Assembly: GCF_013177695.1 (NCBI RefSeq)
Contig: NZ_WOEY01000016.1
Location: 1-63,169, forward strand
Reading direction: 5' to 3'
DNA: 63,169 bases
Source of the DNA: Paraburkholderia solitsugae
GTDB taxonomy: Bacteria; Pseudomonadota; Gammaproteobacteria; Burkholderiales; Burkholderiaceae
The translations under genes were made by a program, and so were the position numbers. The notes below the pieces were generated by a model. The model did no database searches, was not told the origin of the DNA, and was given only the letters and a program-made list of their open reading frames with translations. This document shows positions 50,491-60,612 of this stretch, piece after piece (the first letter of the stretch is position 1; the number at the start of each line of letters is the position of its first letter).

Positions 50491-51918
50491 CTAACGGGCA
50501 CACATCGCGACGAGCTTGCCCACGGTAATCACCGCCTGTTCGATTTCGCTCGACCAGGGGCTGCTGTAGTTGAGGCGGATGAAATTCCGATAGGTCGTCT
50601 CAGAGACCGAGAACATGTAGCCGGGTCCGATGGTGATCCCCTGGTCGAGCGCGAGCTTGTAGAGCCGCATTGCGTCGACCTTGGGCGGCAGCTCGATCCA
50701 CAACACGTATCCGCCCGCGGGGTTGGACATGCGCGTCCCTTCAGGAAAGAACCGCGAGACGGTCGCCTTCATCAGATTGGCCTGCTGCGCATACGCCTTT
50801 CGAATCCTTCGCAGGTGATGCCCGTAACCGTCGCGCTCAAGGAATTCCGCAATCGCCATTTGCGGAATCGACGGAGAGGTCAGCGTGTTCAGAAACTTGA
50901 GCTTCTCGACCTGATCGCGATAGCGGCCCGGCAGCGCCCAACCGATCCGGTAGGCGGCCGTGAGCGTCTTCGAGAAAGAACCGCAGTGAAGCACGAGCCC
51001 CTTCGTGTCGAAGGACTTCAACGTGCTCGGGTGCGTGCTGTCGTAGTGAAGCTCGTTGTAGACACCGTTCTCGATGACCGGAATGTCCCGCTTCGTCAGG
51101 AACTCCACGAGTTCGCGCTTGCGTTCGTCGGGCATCAGAAAACCCAGCGGATTCTGGAAGTTCGGCATGACCATGCAGGCGGTGATGGTTTGCGACTCCA
51201 CGATTGCGGCAAGCGCCTCGATGTCGATGCCGTGCTCCGGATGCGTCGACACCTCGATCGCTTTCATGCCCATCCGTTCGATTGCATGCAGCATCGCGTA
51301 GAACGTCGGGGATTCGACAGCGATCACGTCGCCAGGCTTGGCGACCGCCTGAAGGCACAGATTGATCGCCTCAGTCGCGCCGACCGTGATGATGATCTCG
51401 TTCGGATCGACGGTCATGCCGTTCTCGAGGTAGCGACGCGCGATCTGGCGCACGAGTGCCGCATTGCCGGGTGGGAGTGCGTCTGTCACGCCCCAGCGCG
51501 TCTTGCCGCGTCCCGCGTCGTAAGCGTAGCGATTGAGCTTTTCGAAGGGAAAGAGACCCGGGTCGGGGTAGGGCGAACCGAGCGGCACGGCGTCGTCGAC
51601 ACCGATCGAGCGCAAAGTGGAAAGCACCAGCCGACTGACGTCGACCGGCGACGATATCGGGATCGGCTTCGACGGCCGGAGCTCCAGCGTTTTCCGTTCG
51701 CCCCCGTCGCCCCGGAAGTTGACGAAATAACCCGACTGGGGCCGGGCCGTTAGCAAGCCACGGCTCTCGAGCAGCAAATAGGCGCGGATAACAGTCGTCA
51801 CGCTGAGCCGGTGCTGCTGGCTGGTCTGCCGTACCGATGGCAAGCGTTCGCCATGGCCGTACACGCCTTGCCGGATCAGTTTCTCGATATCGTCTGCAAG
51901 CTTGTCATACAGATTCAT
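50491..51918 (-). CDS. MocR-type GntR/aminotransferase regulator
   Basis: A 475-residue fusion of an N-terminal GntR winged helix (KLADDIEKLIRQGVYGHGERLP followed by SVRQTSQQHRLSVTTVIRAY) and a class I aminotransferase domain. The PLP lysine is in CGSFSKTLTAAYRIGW. The position that normally is Asp contacting the PLP ring nitrogen reads Asn (VIENGVYNEL). Such regulators respond to PLP adducts of amino acids or amines. The role here is not known. It is divergent from the first LysR gene. Direct repeats TGTACCGGTC (51953-51962) and TGTACTGACC (52028-52037) in the gap could be operator halves. Confidence 0.88.
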   Translation of the reverse strand: MNLYDKLADDIEKLIRQGVYGHGERLPSVRQTSQQHRLSVTTVIRAYLLLESRGLLTARPQSGYFVNFRGDGGERKTLELRPSKPIPISSPVDVSRLVLSTLRSIGVDDAVPLGSPYPDPGLFPFEKLNRYAYDAGRGKTRWGVTDALPPGNAALVRQIARRYLENGMTVDPNEIIITVGATEAINLCLQAVAKPGDVIAVESPTFYAMLHAIERMGMKAIEVSTHPEHGIDIEALAAIVESQTITACMVMPNFQNPLGFLMPDERKRELVEFLTKRDIPVIENGVYNELHYDSTHPSTLKSFDTKGLVLHCGSFSKTLTAAYRIGWALPGRYRDQVEKLKFLNTLTSPSIPQMAIAEFLERDGYGHHLRRIRKAYAQQANLMKATVSRFFPEGTRMSNPAGGYVLWIELPPKVDAMRLYKLALDQGITIGPGYMFSVSETTYRNFIRLNYSSPWSSEIEQAVITVGKLVAMCAR

Positions 51919-51952
51919 CGGACGATTCCCCTAGCGTTTTGCTGCGGTAAAT

Positions 51953-52037
51953 TGTACCGGTCTCTTCCGTGGCCTACACGCGCTCGCGTCGCCATGCTGC
52001 CACCTGGTGCCGGCGTCGTAGCAGAACTGTACTGACC
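51953..52037. promoter_or_regulatory. MocR/LysR divergent control region with direct repeats
   Basis: TGTACCGGTC (51953-51962) and TGTACTGACC (52028-52037) are two similar direct repeats 75 bases apart, upstream of the MocR gene. Regulators of this class often bind direct repeats. The repeats are imperfect and their link to the regulator is inferred. Confidence 0.3.
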
Positions 52038-52191
52038 CGAGTCGGCCCGATGTGTGCACTCTGCGACTGATGGCCCGGCCTTAACCTTTACTCCATCGAA
52101 TGAACATTGCCAGGTCCCCACGTTGGGATCTTTCGACGCGTAACGGTTGGTTTGAATGACGCGTGATCGGCACACAGGGAGGTTGGGCACG

Positions 52192-53181
52192 ATGAATCTG
52201 CTAGAAGCCATGCGTATTTACGTCAGGGTGGTTGAGCGAGAAAGTATCTCCGGCGCGGCGAGGGACCTCAATATCGGGCAGCCGGCCGCAAGCGAACGCA
52301 TCGAGCGGCTCGAGAAATACCTGGGGTGCCGGCTCCTGCTGCGCAGCGCACGCGCTTTCAATTGCACGCCCGAAGGCCTCACCTTCTACGAGCGTAGCAA
52401 GCGGATTCTGCACGCGGTGGAACAGGCGGTCGCTGAGGTGTCGAACGACGAGCAGGATCTGAAGGGAACGATTCGGATCGCGGCCCCTCACTGCTTTGGC
52501 GAGACGGTCGTGCCGGAGGCGTTGACGCTGGTGCGCGCAGCCTATCCGCAACTGGATCTGGAACTGGTCCTGAACGACCGGATCGTCGACCTCGTGACGG
52601 AGGGCGTGGACATTTCGTTTCGTCTTGGGCAGCTCGGTGAAGGGGCATTCATTGCCCGTCAGCTTGGCCAGGTCGGGCGTGTTCTCGTTGCAGCGCCTGG
52701 CTATCTGAGCCAGCACGGTCCGATCACGGAGCCGTCTGAGCTGATCAAACACGCGTCTATCCGGGTCCAGGGCATGTTTGGCACGGAGCAGTTGCCGCTC
52801 AGGCACATGGCGACCGTCGTGGAGAGCGCGCCGATCCGTACCGCCATCAAGACGAGTCATTGGCGGCCCATGTATGAAATGATCCTCTCGGGCGTCGGCA
52901 TCGGGGTGCTGGAAGAGCCGGCGTGCGTGGATGCGCTCGCCGATGGCCGGCTCGTGCGCGTACTGCCGGAATTCGAGGTGCTGCCCTTCGATCTGAATGT
53001 ACTGATCCAGGCGCAACGTCCGGTGCCGCCACGGGTAAGGATGCTTGTGACGATGTTAAGAAAGTGCACTTCGGAAATCCTGGAGAGAGTGCACGTCGAT
53101 TGCGGCGAAGTGGCAGGCCGCTTTGAAGTCCTGCCCGACGAGGAGGTGTCCGCACTGCTGAAACCGTCGTTGCGGGCCTGA
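52192..53181 (+). CDS. LysR-type regulator, copy A
   Basis: A 329-residue LysR protein from ATG 52192 with GGGAGG upstream. The winged helix is MNLLEAMRIYVRVVERESIS plus GAARDLNIGQPAASERIERL. The effector domain begins LKGTIRIAAPHCFGETVVPE. The copy at 58987 is about 85% identical up to EILERV; beyond this the two differ completely. This copy ends normally at 53181 with ALLKPSLRA. Its target is not known; it sits beside the mechanosensitive-channel-like gene and is divergent from MocR. Confidence 0.88.
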   Translation: MNLLEAMRIYVRVVERESISGAARDLNIGQPAASERIERLEKYLGCRLLLRSARAFNCTPEGLTFYERSKRILHAVEQAVAEVSNDEQDLKGTIRIAAPHCFGETVVPEALTLVRAAYPQLDLELVLNDRIVDLVTEGVDISFRLGQLGEGAFIARQLGQVGRVLVAAPGYLSQHGPITEPSELIKHASIRVQGMFGTEQLPLRHMATVVESAPIRTAIKTSHWRPMYEMILSGVGIGVLEEPACVDALADGRLVRVLPEFEVLPFDLNVLIQAQRPVPPRVRMLVTMLRKCTSEILERVHVDCGEVAGRFEVLPDEEVSALLKPSLRA

Positions 53182-53269
53182 GCCCGCAACGACGGCCGTT
53201 GCGAGAGTCGTCGTCCTGGCCGGCGTCTGGGAGTGTTACTGAGGGCCGGCCGAAACGGCGTGGAGCGGG

Positions 53270-54733
53270 TCAGGCTTTGTCTTCCCGACCGTTGATCCAG
53301 CGATCGAGCAGTTTGCCGGCCGCCTCGCGGCCACCCAGACCAAACGACAGCGCAACGGCCACTGCGATCGCGCCGAGTACGAGTCCAAAGGCGAGCTGGA
53401 CAATCTCGTTCGCAATGCCCATGGCGTGAAGGCCCATTGCGAACACCAGTCCGAGAATCGCAAACTGCGCGATCCGCGCGAACAGGACGCTGTGTTCACC
53501 GTCGGCCTGCTGAATCAGCCGACGGGCGAGATCGGCGAGCCAGTAGCCGATGATGAGAATCACAGCGCCCATGAGCACGTGCCCACCGAATTCGATGAAC
53601 AAGGTCACGATGTCGCGCACCTGAGAGAAGCCCAGACGGTTCGCGGCTTCGACGACGGCGAAGAGCATGGCGAAGAACATAATCAACCGAGCCACCAGCA
53701 CCGAGGGCTGCAACATCCCGGTAAACACGTGGCCTACGCCAAGCAACCCCGGCAGCGTGTCCGCGCCTGCAGTCCTAAGGACCTTCTGCGCGAGTGCGGC
53801 AAGAAAGCGTGCAACGTAAAACGTGACAAGCAAAATGACGATAGCGGCAATCAGGTCTGGAATGGCGCCAAAAAATTCGTTGAGCATGTCGGTCGCCGGA
53901 CGTGAGATCGCATCGATCCGCAGCGCGTCGAGCGCGGAGATCAGCGTCGGTACAAACACGAACAGGTAGACCAGGGTCCCCGCCAGATTAGCCAGCTTGA
54001 CGGGCGTCGGGCTCCCGACCTCCTGCGGGAGGCGGTCCGCGCCGGCTGCATTGAGCAGGTTCGTGACGAGGCCACGCAGCACGCGCGCGACGATCCAGCC
54101 GACGAAGCCGATCACGACCGCGGCGAACAGGTTGGGGACGATGTCCAGCAGCCTGTTTATCATGCCCTGCACGGGTGCAAGCAAACCGGACAGCGCGAAC
54201 GCAGACAGGATCGCCGGCAGAAACATCAGGATGACAAGCCAGAACAGGACATCGCACAGGTAACCGCTGGTTGGCTTCACGTCCGCGTTCGCGGACAGTC
54301 GTTCGTCGAATTTTCCGGCCTTGAGCGCGCGGCGCGCGAGACTGCGCAATATCAGCGCAATCAGCCAGGCGACGAGCGCCAACACGGCCCCCCCAATCAG
54401 GTTAGGTAGATAGTCCACTATCTGCGCGAGGAGTTGCGAGAGCGGACCGGAGACGGAGTAGAGATTCAGAACATTAAAGACGCCGACTGCGGTGACAAGC
54501 AGAACCAGCCAGAACAAGCCGCCCGCAATCAGTTGTTCGACGAATGCACCTTGCCCGGCGTTTTCGGCAATGCGCTCGTCGATTTTCAGCATGGCGAGCA
54601 ATTTGCGCACGCCCGCGCGCACCAGCACGGCGATCAACCAGCCGACAATCAGAATGCCGATAGCAGCCGCGATCCGCGGTAGATACGCCCCGAGCGAGGC
54701 GGGAAAGGCCATAGCGAAGTTGGATGGTTCCAT
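53270..54733 (-). CDS. mechanosensitive-channel-like membrane protein (CmpX/TM-helix repeat type)
   Basis: A 487-residue integral membrane protein from ATG 54733. It has about nine to ten hydrophobic segments in repeated pairs. The repeat motif is a glycine-bearing helix (IAAAIGILIVGWLIAVLVRA, then VDYLPNLIGGAVLALVAWLIALILR, VPNLFAAVVIGFVGWIVARVL and IPDLIAAIVILLVTFYVARFL). Amphipathic links such as AGADRLPQEVG and AGADTLPGLLG separate the pairs. This is the small-conductance channel/CmpX layout, but the MscS beta domain is lacking. It could act as a channel or a membrane-tension sensor. It lies between LysR copy A and the orphan atpD. Confidence 0.85.
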   Translation of the reverse strand: MEPSNFAMAFPASLGAYLPRIAAAIGILIVGWLIAVLVRAGVRKLLAMLKIDERIAENAGQGAFVEQLIAGGLFWLVLLVTAVGVFNVLNLYSVSGPLSQLLAQIVDYLPNLIGGAVLALVAWLIALILRSLARRALKAGKFDERLSANADVKPTSGYLCDVLFWLVILMFLPAILSAFALSGLLAPVQGMINRLLDIVPNLFAAVVIGFVGWIVARVLRGLVTNLLNAAGADRLPQEVGSPTPVKLANLAGTLVYLFVFVPTLISALDALRIDAISRPATDMLNEFFGAIPDLIAAIVILLVTFYVARFLAALAQKVLRTAGADTLPGLLGVGHVFTGMLQPSVLVARLIMFFAMLFAVVEAANRLGFSQVRDIVTLFIEFGGHVLMGAVILIIGYWLADLARRLIQQADGEHSVLFARIAQFAILGLVFAMGLHAMGIANEIVQLAFGLVLGAIAVAVALSFGLGGREAAGKLLDRWINGREDKA

Positions 54734-56535
<1,802 letters not shown>

Positions 56536-56569
56536 ATCAGCGCATCGTTCCGCGCTGATTCTGCTTGCC

Positions 56570-57373
56570 TTATTCCGCTTGCGTGAGCGACACCGAGGCT
56601 TCGCTCGTCAGCATCAGGAATGTCAGCGTCTCGCACAGATAGAGGCGCACGACGGTATCGGTATGGCTCACATAACCGATCGACAGCTCTTCGCCCAGGT
56701 GTAACTCGAAGTCGCCGCCGCGCATGGAGACCACGCTGCCGCCTGCGAGCGCGGGCGCCCAGATGATGTCGCCATTCACGATCCGCTTGATGTGCTCGAG
56801 CACCGGATAACCCTGATCGCGTGCCTCGCCGAGCGCCGTGTACGCATCGGCGCCGAGCAGCACGGAGTAGGGCCCGTCGACGCCGGCCAGCCGCAGCTCT
56901 TCAAGCGCGTTACTAATCGTGTTCGGATAATCGCTGACGTCGGCCGGCAGCGTGAGCGGCGGATTCGACGAGCCTTCGCGAATTCCGCCAATTCCCGCAG
57001 CCTTGTATCCATCGAAGATCGCACGATCTTCGGCATAGGCGAGCTGCTTGGCGGCTTCCTTTGCGGGCTGCCAGTCTGCATCTTTCGCGCCGCGCACGAC
57101 GCTGTCGATCGCTTCGCGTTGCAGTTCGAACGGCACGGTCAACTGGACGAGGCTCTTGACCTCTGCCAGTTTCGCCACGACGCCCTCCTGCGGCGCGGCG
57201 ATCGCGACCTGGTGCCCCGTGCCGACGCCGGACAGTTCTGTCCCGCCTGGACCCTTGACGTCAACCACACGACGACCGGCGACACTGCGCTTGAACGTGC
57301 GCGCCACTTCGTCTTCGATCTGCGACCAGGCGGCGCGGGAGATTGGGGCTAGCTCGCGATGCAGATTATTCAT
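56570..57373 (-). CDS. family 1 encapsulin shell protein
   Basis: A 267-residue encapsulin from ATG 57373, forming an icosahedral protein nanocompartment. MNNLHRELAPISRAAWSQIEDEV is the family N-terminus that docks cargo. The HK97-like core follows (RRVVDVKGPGGTELSGVGTG, PFELQREAIDSVVRGAKDADW, IIWAPALAGGSVVSMRGGDFEL, ending DTVVRLYLCETLTFLMLTSEA). The start codon overlaps the end of the peroxidase gene by 8 bases, so translation is coupled. The preceding gene bears the matching C-terminal tag. Together they make an oxidative-stress nanocompartment. Confidence 0.95.
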   Translation of the reverse strand: MNNLHRELAPISRAAWSQIEDEVARTFKRSVAGRRVVDVKGPGGTELSGVGTGHQVAIAAPQEGVVAKLAEVKSLVQLTVPFELQREAIDSVVRGAKDADWQPAKEAAKQLAYAEDRAIFDGYKAAGIGGIREGSSNPPLTLPADVSDYPNTISNALEELRLAGVDGPYSVLLGADAYTALGEARDQGYPVLEHIKRIVNGDIIWAPALAGGSVVSMRGGDFELHLGEELSIGYVSHTDTVVRLYLCETLTFLMLTSEASVSLTQAE

Positions 57374-58433
57374 GTTGGGAGATTCCCTTGAGAGAGCCAA
57401 TATTCAGCGAGCCGTCGTGACGCGGCTCGGTGGACGAAGACGATTCGGACCGCTGCTCGACTGCGGTGGCAGCAGCTTGCGGATCGCGATCCGCGAGCGC
57501 TTCGAGCAAGCTGGCCGACGGGACGAAGAAGAGGCAGCCTGTGACCGCGCGGCTGTAGTCGAGCAGCCGGTCGTAGTTGCCCGGTGGCCGCCCGACGAAC
57601 ATGTTCTCCATCATCTGCTCGATCGGCTCGGGCGAACGGGCGTAGCCGATGAAAAAGGTGCCGAACTCGCCCATGCCGGGGCGGCCGAATGGCATGTTGT
57701 CGCGGAGGATCTTCACTTCCTCGCCGTTCTCGGTGAGCGTGGTGAGCGAGCTGTGCGAACACGACGGTTTGACCGCGGCGTCGAGTTCGATGTCGGCCAG
57801 CTTCGTGCGACCGATAATGCGCTCCTGGGTCTCGACGGAAAGCGCGTTCCAGCCGGTCATGTCGTGCAGGTACTTCTGCACGATGACATAACTGCCGGCC
57901 TCGAACGCCGCATCCTCGTCGCCGATGCGGGTGAAATCGACGGCCTCACGCCCCACCGGATTTTCAGTACCGTCGACGAAACCCACCATGCTGCGCAGAT
58001 CGAAGTTGCGAAAGCCATGCACTTCGTCGACCACCGAGACCGCATCGCCGAGGCGTCCGATTAGCTGCGTGGCGAGCTCGAAGCAAAGGTCCATCTGATC
58101 CGCGCGAATGTGCAGCAGCAGATCGCCAGGCGTGCCCACGGCGCGGCGTTCGCCCTCGCCGAATTCGCGAAACGGGTGCAGGCCCGCTGGGCGCGGGGCG
58201 CCGAACAGCGTGTCCCACACGTCGGAGCCGAAGCCAACAACGCAGGACAGGTTGCCGGAGGGGACGCGCTTGCCGACCGCGCGCACCAGGGCCGCAACGT
58301 CCGAGCACCACTCACGCACTTTTTCGGCTGGGTCGTGGCCACCAGCAACAGTCGCGACGATGAAGATCGCGCTACGCGTGATGGCATTACAGACGGCTTG
58401 CGATTCGGGGGTGTCAGGGATGTCTTTAGGCAT
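57366..58433 (-). CDS. encapsulated Dyp-type heme peroxidase
   Basis: A 355-residue DyP peroxidase. The start is taken as ATG 58433 (MPKDIPDTPESQAVC); there is no clear ribosome site, so an upstream start to 58505 is possible. The GFVDGTENPVG motif has the catalytic Asp, CSHSSLTTL holds the heme ligand His region, and GTFFIGYARSPE contains the essential Arg. The last 20 residues, after a Ser/Glu-rich linker, read DGSLNIGSLKGISQHE. That is a class-typical encapsulin targeting peptide (SLxIGSLKG). It decomposes peroxide using organic donors inside the shell. It is divergent from LysR copy B. Confidence 0.94.
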   Translation of the reverse strand: MPKDIPDTPESQAVCNAITRSAIFIVATVAGGHDPAEKVREWCSDVAALVRAVGKRVPSGNLSCVVGFGSDVWDTLFGAPRPAGLHPFREFGEGERRAVGTPGDLLLHIRADQMDLCFELATQLIGRLGDAVSVVDEVHGFRNFDLRSMVGFVDGTENPVGREAVDFTRIGDEDAAFEAGSYVIVQKYLHDMTGWNALSVETQERIIGRTKLADIELDAAVKPSCSHSSLTTLTENGEEVKILRDNMPFGRPGMGEFGTFFIGYARSPEPIEQMMENMFVGRPPGNYDRLLDYSRAVTGCLFFVPSASLLEALADRDPQAAATAVEQRSESSSSTEPRHDGSLNIGSLKGISQHE

Positions 58434-58909
58434 CGAATTGAGTATGGATAAACCGTTACTGATTTCGGGAGTGGAGCTTAAGCGGCGCGCAATGACATAT
58501 GACATTGTTGACGTTCACTGCGTCCGGAGATGTTATACCGCCCGGGCATTTTATGGAAACCGTGCCGCTCCCTCGATACTTCATATCGGATTTTGCGGCT
58601 TTTTATTCTCCTGTCACATCGTTACCATCCGTTTATCCAGCGGCCGCCCCCCTGATTTTCCTCGCGCCCAGGTTTGTTTCACGCAACGTCGTACTCTGCG
58701 GCTCAGGACGACTATTAGACAAAAAAACCTTTCGTTCAGACTTGTTTATCGGAGCAGGAACGGCCATGTCACAGGACGCGCATTGCGAACGGATGTTGAT
58801 GGCGTATCCGGTTGCCGTGCGAGTTTAAATGCTGATCGATTGCGCGCGCGGCCTGGATGTCAGGTCACGACACTGGAATCTTGCGGTGCGTCAGGATGGG
58901 AGCGAGAGC
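58434..58909. other. control region between DyP and LysR copy B
   Basis: This 476-base gap separates the divergently transcribed peroxidase/encapsulin operon and LysR copy B. It contains ATGACATATGACATTGTTGACG near 58492-58513 and A-rich ACAAAAAAACC near 58719. An open frame (58499-58828) has no family support. It presumably holds both promoters. Confidence 0.4.
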
Positions 58910-58990
58910 ATGGAAGAGTGGCTCGATCGGTATCACGCGTCGACGTTCGAATTACGCGAGATCGGCGTAAAGGCCGATGCGGCACTGTGA
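58910..58990 (+). CDS. 26-residue upstream peptide coupled to LysR copy B
   Basis: ATG 58910 with GGGAGCGAGAGC upstream opens a 26-residue frame, MEEWLDRYHASTFELREIGV plus KADAAL, ending TGA 58988-58990. Its stop overlaps the GTG start of LysR copy B in the sequence GTGA, a classical coupling signal. The phrase LDRYH also occurs in the odd C-terminal tail of LysR copy B (residues about 301-305). It may be a leader peptide controlling LysR translation, or a fragment of an older gene. Confidence 0.45.
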   Translation: MEEWLDRYHASTFELREIGVKADAAL

Positions 58991-60456
58991 ATCTGCTCGA
59001 AGCCATGCGCATCTATGTCAGGGTGGTCGAGCGTGGGAGCATCTCCGGCGCGGCAAGGGACCTCAATATCGGGCAGCCAGCCGCAAGCGAACGCATCGAG
59101 CGCCTCGAGAAATACCTTGGCTGCCGGCTTCTGCGCCGGAGTGCACGCGCGTTCAATCGCACGCCCGAAGGCGTCACCTTCTACGAGTGCAGCAAGCGGA
59201 TTCTGCACGCCGTGGAACAGGCGGTCGCTGAAGTGTCAAACGACGAGCAGAACCTCAAGGGAACGATTCGCATCGCTGCCCCTCACTGCTTTGGCGAGAC
59301 GGTCGTGCCGGAGGCGTTGAAGCTGGTGCACGCAACCTTTCCACAAGTGGATCTGGAACTGGTCCTGAACGACAGGATCGTTGACCTCGTGACGGAAGGC
59401 GTAGACATTTCGTTTCGTCTTGGCCCGCTCGGAGAAGGGGCATTCATTGCCCGCCAGCTTGGTCAGGTCGGGCGTGTTCTCGTTGCGGCGCCTGGCTATC
59501 TGAGGCAGCACGGTCCGATCACTGAACCGTCTGAGCTGGTCAACCATCCGTTCATCCGGGTCCAGGGCATGTTCGGCACGGACCAGTTGCCGCTCAGACG
59601 CATGGCGACCGTCGTGGAGAGCGCGCCGATCCGTACCGCAATCAAGACCAGTCATTGGCGGCCCATGTATGAAATGGTCCTCTCGGGCGTCGGCATCGGC
59701 GTGCTGGAAGAGCCGGCGTGCGTCGCTGCGCTTGCGGAGGGTAGGCTGGTCCAGATCATGCCGGGTTTTGACCTGCCGCCATTCGAACTGAATCTCCTGA
59801 GCCAGACACAACGGCAGATATCCACACGGGTACGGATGATCGTGACGATGCTAAACAATTGCATGCCGGAAATTCTCGGCAGAGCGCGCGCGGCGGTCGA
59901 TTCTGACCTCGACCGATACCACGAATCGGAAATAAAAAAATGGCGCGCGCTTCGAAAATCACTATCTTTGATAGACAACGTTACCGATACGAGGAGCTAT
60001 CAAATGGCGCAGGAGTTGATCGTCGCGGTTTTCGACAGCGTTGACGTCGCTGAACGAGCAGGTCGGGATTTCAGGAACTTTGAGGAAAAAGACCTTGGTT
60101 TCAAAGTCGAGAGCGGTGTGCTGGTTCAAAAGGACGCCACGGGCAATCTGATCTTGCTCGACAAGCAAACTCGACCGTTCTGGGGGACCGTGATCGGCGC
60201 GCTGACGGGCGGTTTGATCGGGATGCTTGGCGGTCCGGTAGGGGCGGCACTTGGCTTCACGATAGGGGCAAGCGGTGGGCTCGCTGAGCATGCGATCAAG
60301 GACACACTCGACAGCGAACTGGTCGACGCGATATCCAGCAAGCTCAGCCCCGGCAGCGTGGCGTTCATCCTTGAGGCGCAGGAAGCGTCACCGTTCGAAG
60401 TCGATAATATTGTTCTCGGCTATGGTGGACACGTATTTCGCAAACCGTTTCCCTGA
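58987..60456 (+). CDS. LysR-type regulator, copy B, in frame with a DUF1269 protein
   Basis: GTG 58987 opens a 489-residue frame. Residues 1 to about 295 are a LysR protein about 85% identical to copy A (helix-turn-helix NIGQPAASERIERLEKYLG, effector domain GTIRIAAPHCFGETVVPEAL). After EILGRARA, where copy A diverges too, there is no stop: the frame runs through DLDRYHESEIKKWRALRK and DNVTDTRSYQ into MAQELIVAVFDSVDVAERAG at 60004, the start of a DUF1269 protein. Either a LysR-DUF1269 fusion is made, or the LysR part originally ended near the AAAAAAA run at 59935-59941 and a one-base change joined them. It is divergent from the peroxidase/encapsulin operon, which is a likely target. Confidence 0.75.
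   Translation: MNLLEAMRIYVRVVERGSISGAARDLNIGQPAASERIERLEKYLGCRLLRRSARAFNRTPEGVTFYECSKRILHAVEQAVAEVSNDEQNLKGTIRIAAPHCFGETVVPEALKLVHATFPQVDLELVLNDRIVDLVTEGVDISFRLGPLGEGAFIARQLGQVGRVLVAAPGYLRQHGPITEPSELVNHPFIRVQGMFGTDQLPLRRMATVVESAPIRTAIKTSHWRPMYEMVLSGVGIGVLEEPACVAALAEGRLVQIMPGFDLPPFELNLLSQTQRQISTRVRMIVTMLNNCMPEILGRARAAVDSDLDRYHESEIKKWRALRKSLSLIDNVTDTRSYQMAQELIVAVFDSVDVAERAGRDFRNFEEKDLGFKVESGVLVQKDATGNLILLDKQTRPFWGTVIGALTGGLIGMLGGPVGAALGFTIGASGGLAEHAIKDTLDSELVDAISSKLSPGSVAFILEAQEASPFEVDNIVLGYGGHVFRKPFP
60004..60456 (+). CDS. DUF1269 membrane protein
   Basis: A 150-residue protein if translated alone from ATG 60004, with GAGGAG eight bases upstream. The soluble front (ELIVAVFDSVDVAERAGRDF and KVESGVLVQKDATGNLILLD) is typical of DUF1269. 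The Gly-rich hydrophobic hairpin follows (VIGALTGGLIGMLGGPVGAA and LGFTIGASGGLAE). The C-terminal ALVELVE-like part reads LSPGSVAFILEAQEASPF. Members occur in low-oxygen and stress clusters of Burkholderia. Independent initiation is supported by the ribosome site, but the frame is also continuous with the LysR gene upstream. Confidence 0.82.
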   Translation: MAQELIVAVFDSVDVAERAGRDFRNFEEKDLGFKVESGVLVQKDATGNLILLDKQTRPFWGTVIGALTGGLIGMLGGPVGAALGFTIGASGGLAEHAIKDTLDSELVDAISSKLSPGSVAFILEAQEASPFEVDNIVLGYGGHVFRKPFP

Positions 60457-60612
60457 TCGCGAGCACAGAGCGCGTGAATGCGCGTCGATGTAGACTTCAG
60501 AGCAAGCCAAACGGATGCCACGTAACGGTCCGCTGACGACGGTGACGCTGGCATCCGTGCTGGATGGTTCGGTCCCACCGTTGCCGTGAGCATTGTTCAG
60601 GAGTAACCGACC

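Noticed and set aside
50449..51753. A 434-codon plus-strand open frame opposite MocR
   Set aside because: The minus strand encodes a full GntR-aminotransferase protein; the plus-strand product has no recognisable domain.
58499..58828. A 109-codon frame in the DyP/LysR gap
   Set aside because: It has no domain or ribosome site, and the region is better explained as divergent promoters.
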